Below are positions 60,865 to 64,000 of a DNA stretch of 64,000 bases, in pieces. The notes under the pieces are model-generated. The model was not told the DNA's origin and made no database searches. It was given only the letters and a program-made list of their open reading frames with translations. Origin of the DNA: Kondoa malvinella (taxonomy: Eukaryota > Basidiomycota > Agaricostilbomycetes > Agaricostilbales > Kondoaceae); assembly GCA_039545315.1 (NCBI GenBank), contig BCIM01000001.1, positions 62,001 through 126,000 of the forward strand. Reading direction: 5' to 3'. Position 1 is the first letter of the stretch. Every line of letters starts with the position of its first letter. Made by a program: the position numbers and the translations under genes.

Positions 60865-61206
60865 TCTACACCTGTGATTGAAGATGTCGATATTGCTCGC
60901 GCTGCAAAGTGCAGCAAACGGATGTTGCTGTTGTTTCCCGGCTTTTCTGCCTAACACGACACTGCTTCAAGAGCAGGACTTGATCTGCTTTGTAGCCTGT
61001 TTGACAGCGCGTCCATACGGCTCGTATCGCGACAGCTCGAATGACCGCGCAGCAGCAAGAGTAGTAGTCCACTGAACACTTGGAAATCGCCGGACACCAG
61101 CACTTGCAGGCTGTCAGTCTCATACTGGCAGTCCATATCGGCCTTCGAAGCCTTTTCTTGGATCTCGAAGCTCGTCGAATCGAGTTAACCTGTCAAACAT
61201 CATAAC
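60865..61206. promoter_or_regulatory. Upstream region of the TDG-type glycosylase gene
   Basis: About 340 bp before the glycosylase ATG. No credible exon was seen on either strand. Several trinucleotide CAG/GCA runs occur near 61035-61070. It presumably holds the promoter and 5' leader. Confidence 0.35.
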
Positions 61207-62389
61207 ATGTCTACGTCAGCACAAGAAGACAATACGCCTGCAGTCCCTTCTGAACATTTCCTATCTCGTCTCTCTTCATTCTCTGCGAGCCCCAAACGCG
61301 CTACTTCCGCCTCACCTGACCCAGCCAAACGAGTCAAGCTATCTCCAAGTCAAAAGAGTTCCTCGGCGAAAAGAGTACTCAAGCCTGGTCAGGGACGCTA
61401 CAAGAAGGGCGTCAAGAAGTCGTACAAGGTTTATCCTGAGCTGAAACCTCTGCCTGACAAGCTCGTAACGGGTGAGCCAACTCTATTCCGCTCATCAGCA
61501 AATGACTGACCTGGAGATCAGGCCTGGACATTGTTTGGGTTGGTATCAAGTCAGTAATGGCGTGCTTCCTGCTCCGCAAAGTCTGATCAGGCTCGACAGT
61601 CCCGGGAAATGCTCCGCAGAGAAAGGGCACTCTTTTGCCAACCCTACAAATCGCTTCTGGACCTACCTTTACAAATCAGGATGCACTATCGAAAAGCTCA
61701 AGCCTGAAGCAGATGTCACTCTGGCAGAAACGCACAACATGTCAATCACTAACTTCATAGCACGACCAACTTCAGCTGTGCGCGCATCTTTTACATCACA
61801 TACAGCTTCACTGAATGATACGACAGGAAGCCGAGCTATCAAAGGAAGAATGGCTCGAAGCTGTCCCTTTGTTCATGCAAAAGATGCAAACCTATCAACC
61901 CAAGTATGTCTCTTGTCCTATCTTCCCAACTGCCTAAGCCTTTCGCAGGATCATTGCCTGTCTCGGCAAACGAGTCTTCACGACTCTTCAAACCGCTCTA
62001 GCTAAACCAACCCGATCTTGTACCTCGAGCTATTTCCCCTCGAAACCTAGAGCAGCTACCAAAATCGTCATGGGCATACAAAATATCCGATTCATATACG
62101 AAAGTGGGCAACAGACGATTATCTTTGCTTTACCAAGTCCGAGTGGGTTAGAAACGCATTATCGTTCGTTCATCTTTCTCCCTTCTTTGACGCTGCTCAT
62201 CCGCAGGCAGAGGGTGAACCAAGTATCAGATTGTTCGGCGAAGTCAAGGCGCTTTCGGATCGACTGAAAGCCGGCAAAGGATTGACCAAAGAAGAGGAAG
62301 ATGGTATGCTGAGCGTCAACGTGGACAAATGGATCCAAGGGTTCAATAAGGATACAGCAAACGAGATAACCGAGACGAAGACTGATTAA
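61207..62389 (+). CDS. TDG: G/T-U mismatch-specific DNA glycosylase (TDG/Mug/Thp1)
   Basis: Base-excision repair enzyme that removes uracil or thymine from G mismatches. It starts MSTSAQEDNTPAVPSEHFLS with a basic disordered leader (KRVKLSPSQKSSSAKRV, GQGRYKKGVKKSYKVYPELK). The catalytic domain appears only after splicing: GLDIVWVG followed by INPG (the GINPG active-site motif across a 51-nt intron), KGHSFANPTNRFWTYLYKSG, LAETHNMSITNFIARPTSA, LSKEEWLEAVPLFMQKM, IIACLGKRVFTTLQTALAKP and IFALPSPSGLETHY, the last being the second conserved loop. After a further intron the C-terminal tail is GEPSIRLFGEVKALSDRLKA and KEEEDGMLSVNVDKWIQGFN, ending at 62389. The Asn of GINPG classifies it with TDG/Thp1. 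Confidence 0.9.
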
Positions 62390-62966
62390 CCTCGGACATC
62401 TTGCTCACTCCAAGAGGAGCTATATTAATATGAATGTGGATCGTTCGCAATGGCTGTTCGGACGATAGTGGAAGGCGAGAAAGATAATACCACATCTCTT
62501 CGCTACCTCAATGCCGGGACCTACATATGTCAGTACAGTCACCTTGCGTGCACAGCACCAAGAGAGAGCCTTCTATATACTGATAGATCTTAGACAGGGT
62601 CACGTCCGAAACTGGAAGCGATGTTAATCTGAAAATGTGGAGAGCCCTCTGAAGAGCGAATGATACGTTGCATACTAGCCGATACATTGCATACTAGCCC
62701 AAAAGCTCAAGGCACCAGCATCATATAAATACATATACGGCCATGTCCTGCCTATTGGACAATGGCCTGAGGATCGAGCCAATTCTTATGGACTGAGTCT
62801 TGACTTTGACTGCAAAGATGAACTTCAGCTGGCGAAGGTAGGATGAAGGCAATAAGACATACGCAAATGGCATTGGGCGTAATCGATTTTTCAATTGTGT
62901 GCAATTCTAGTTGAACAACTACCGCATGCTTCTAATTCGCCAATGTCGACCAGTGCCTAAGAGATG
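62390..62966. other. Intergenic region with a 19-bp tandem repeat
   Basis: About 580 bp between the convergent glycosylase and coiled-protein stops, long for this window. It contains two adjacent 19-bp units at 62662-62680 and 62681-62699 that differ by one base. No open frame with coding character was seen. It may hold 3' untranslated regions or an unannotated non-coding transcript. Confidence 0.45.
62662..62699. repeat. Two-copy 19-bp tandem repeat
   Basis: The units are gatacgttgcatactagcc and gatacattgcatactagcc, directly adjacent, with one mismatch (g/a at the sixth base). The repeat lies between two convergent genes. Confidence 0.9.
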
Positions 62967-63698
62967 TCACGAAGGATACCGCAAGCGAGATGTAGGCTGA
63001 TTGAACCTGGACGCTCTATCGACAGCTTGTGTAGACGTAGGTGATTGGAGATCGTCCAGATTGAGCTGGTTCGGCGGTGTCCAATTCGAGCTATCTGGAT
63101 TCGAGGTAGATCGTTCGCGAGGGCTTTTATGAGTCTGTTCTTGCGTAGAAGGAGAGAGGTGCGAGGAAGGTAGATCGTGGAAGGATTTGACTGCTTCGGC
63201 GAGTTTATTGAGCTAAAAGGCAATTTGTCAAGCTTGAGACAGATAGTGATTGTGGATTATGTACATTACCTTTTGGAATATGACATCTGCGCTTCCTCTG
63301 CGCTCCTTGAATTCGCTTTCCAGACTTTCGTACGACTGCAAGTTCTTATCGGCCGCTACCTTGTTGTCCTTTGCTTCGCTCGTTGAAGGCAAGGGCACTG
63401 AACCAGACAGATCCTTTTCCTTGTGTGTCGTAGCCGTGTTCTTCCTCGAATGACCTGGTCTAGAGGAGGACGACAGGTTTGGACTGGTAGACGCAGATGG
63501 TTGTGAGGATGCACTTTTCGACGAAGGGTCTCCAACTTTTTCCACTTTGGCATGTTCTCGTGATATTTCGGCAGACAGTGTTCGAATATTGTCAAGCAGA
63601 GTAGCAGAAGTTGTTGCTTCCGATGCCGTTTCATGTGTAGGCGTTGTTGCTTTGCCCAGCGAGGCTTGAGATGTGTCGACGCGCAATGATTTTGACAT
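62967..63698 (-). CDS. Ser/Thr-rich protein with helical segments, unknown function
   Basis: Not recognised. From the ATG at 63698 the protein reads MSKSLRVDTSQASLGKATTP, TLLDNIRTLSAEISREHAKV (helical), a Ser-rich stretch (SSKSASSQPSASTSPNLSSS), and a likely coiled coil KNLQSYESLESEFKERRGSA followed by DVIFQK. One intron of about 60 nt leads to LNKLAEAVKSFHDLPSSHLS, SNWTPPNQLNLDDLQSPTST and the end SRLRYPS at 62967. The product is about 225 aa. The frame stays open upstream to about 63845 without an ATG, so an additional 5' exon is possible but would crowd the divergent gene at 63872. A kinetochore or BLOC-like small coiled protein would fit, without proof. Confidence 0.65.
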
Positions 63699-63871
63699 CT
63701 TGTAACTTTCTGTATTGTCACTTGTATTGGCACTTGCTATTGCTTGCTTGGTTGTTTGCTGCGATTCTTCAATTTCGTCGGAACTCTCTTGACGCGTACC
63801 AGCGATCTCGTCTCTTTGCGAGCTTAATTGCGCGTCCTTGAGCAATCCAACAGACTACGATAGTGTCCAAG

Positions 63872-64000
63872 ATGAGCGACACTGAAGCGCGACCAGCTCG
63901 CAAGGCCAAGAAACCATTTTTCGACGATGACGAAGACGCAGTTCTCGAGAATGAGCTACAGCAACATTTGTCCGACTCAGGCTCTGAAGAAGAAGTACCT
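63872..64000 (+). CDS. Acidic protein, 5' part only, cut by window end
   Basis: An ATG at 63872 in a good context opens MSDTEARPARKAKKPFFDDD followed by EDAVLENELQQHLSDSGSEE. The frame is open to the end of the window. The Lys/Arg patch followed by Asp/Glu-rich sequence suggests a nuclear or ribosome-biogenesis protein, but 43 residues are too few to assign a family. Its start is 173 bp from the divergent minus-strand gene. Confidence 0.6.
   Translation, partial: MSDTEARPARKAKKPFFDDDEDAVLENELQQHLSDSGSEEEVP

Noticed and set aside
60415..60957. Minus-strand open frame of 180 codons
   Set aside because: It has no ATG start (GTG only), is Cys/Leu/Arg-rich, lacks motifs, and overlaps more coding-like plus-strand segments.

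Overview
This window is a gene-dense stretch of a fungal nuclear chromosome, most likely a basidiomycete. The evidence is frequent short GT-AG introns (most resolved ones are 47-60 nt, with ctaac/ctgac branch-like motifs near the acceptor), very short intergenic spacers, the fused trifunctional HIS4 gene, and fungal-type proteins such as a Rom2-like RhoGEF, an Msb1-like protein and a DUF1752/DUF3295 regulator. I could not fix the species. I see no transposon, CRISPR array, rRNA or convincing tRNA. About 35 protein genes were assembled exon by exon; splice sites are predictions from reading frames and family motifs, not transcript data.

Layout. 1-6.6 kb: TGS1 (snRNA cap methyltransferase), an unnamed conserved fungal protein, a PP2C phosphatase, and proteasome beta-6 (PRE7). 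7-13.6 kb: HIS4, then on the minus strand ATG14 and an EI24-like membrane protein. 13.7-19.2 kb: an MSB1-like polarity protein, mitochondrial pyruvate carrier MPC1 and proteasome ATPase RPT4. 19.9-25.3 kb: a Q/S/P-rich putative regulator, a single-pass membrane protein with a PPxY motif, RPL11 and SmB. 25.5-33.6 kb: UreG, SEC18/NSF, SDHAF3, PI31, a bHLH factor and a small unknown protein. 34-43.5 kb: a MetE-like enzyme, a Q-rich WW-domain protein, a ROM2-type Rho1 GEF and a highly fragmented small gene. 43.7-52 kb: SEC1, CCT5 and an Mks1-like protein. 52-64 kb: YIP4, POT1, HEN1, a GPI-type secreted protein, a MYND-finger protein, a weak small-gene candidate, a TDG-type DNA glycosylase, a coiled/disordered protein and the first exon of an acidic protein cut by the window end.

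Themes. Three proteasome genes (beta-6, Rpt4, PI31) and the CCT5 chaperonin subunit cover proteostasis. SEC1, SEC18 and YIP4 cover vesicle traffic; ROM2 and the MSB1-like protein belong to Rho/cell-wall polarity signalling. TGS1, SmB and HEN1 act on small RNAs. These are housekeeping genes; nothing shows that they form a functional cluster.

The most unusual features are architectural: start codons of divergent genes 36 bp (YIP4/POT1) and 50 bp (SDHAF3/PI31) apart, a predicted 7-nt micro-exon completing a WW domain, a first exon that is only the ATG in the SmB gene, two 15-nt exons in one small gene, two likely GC-AG introns, and two stop-free introns of length 3n in HIS4.
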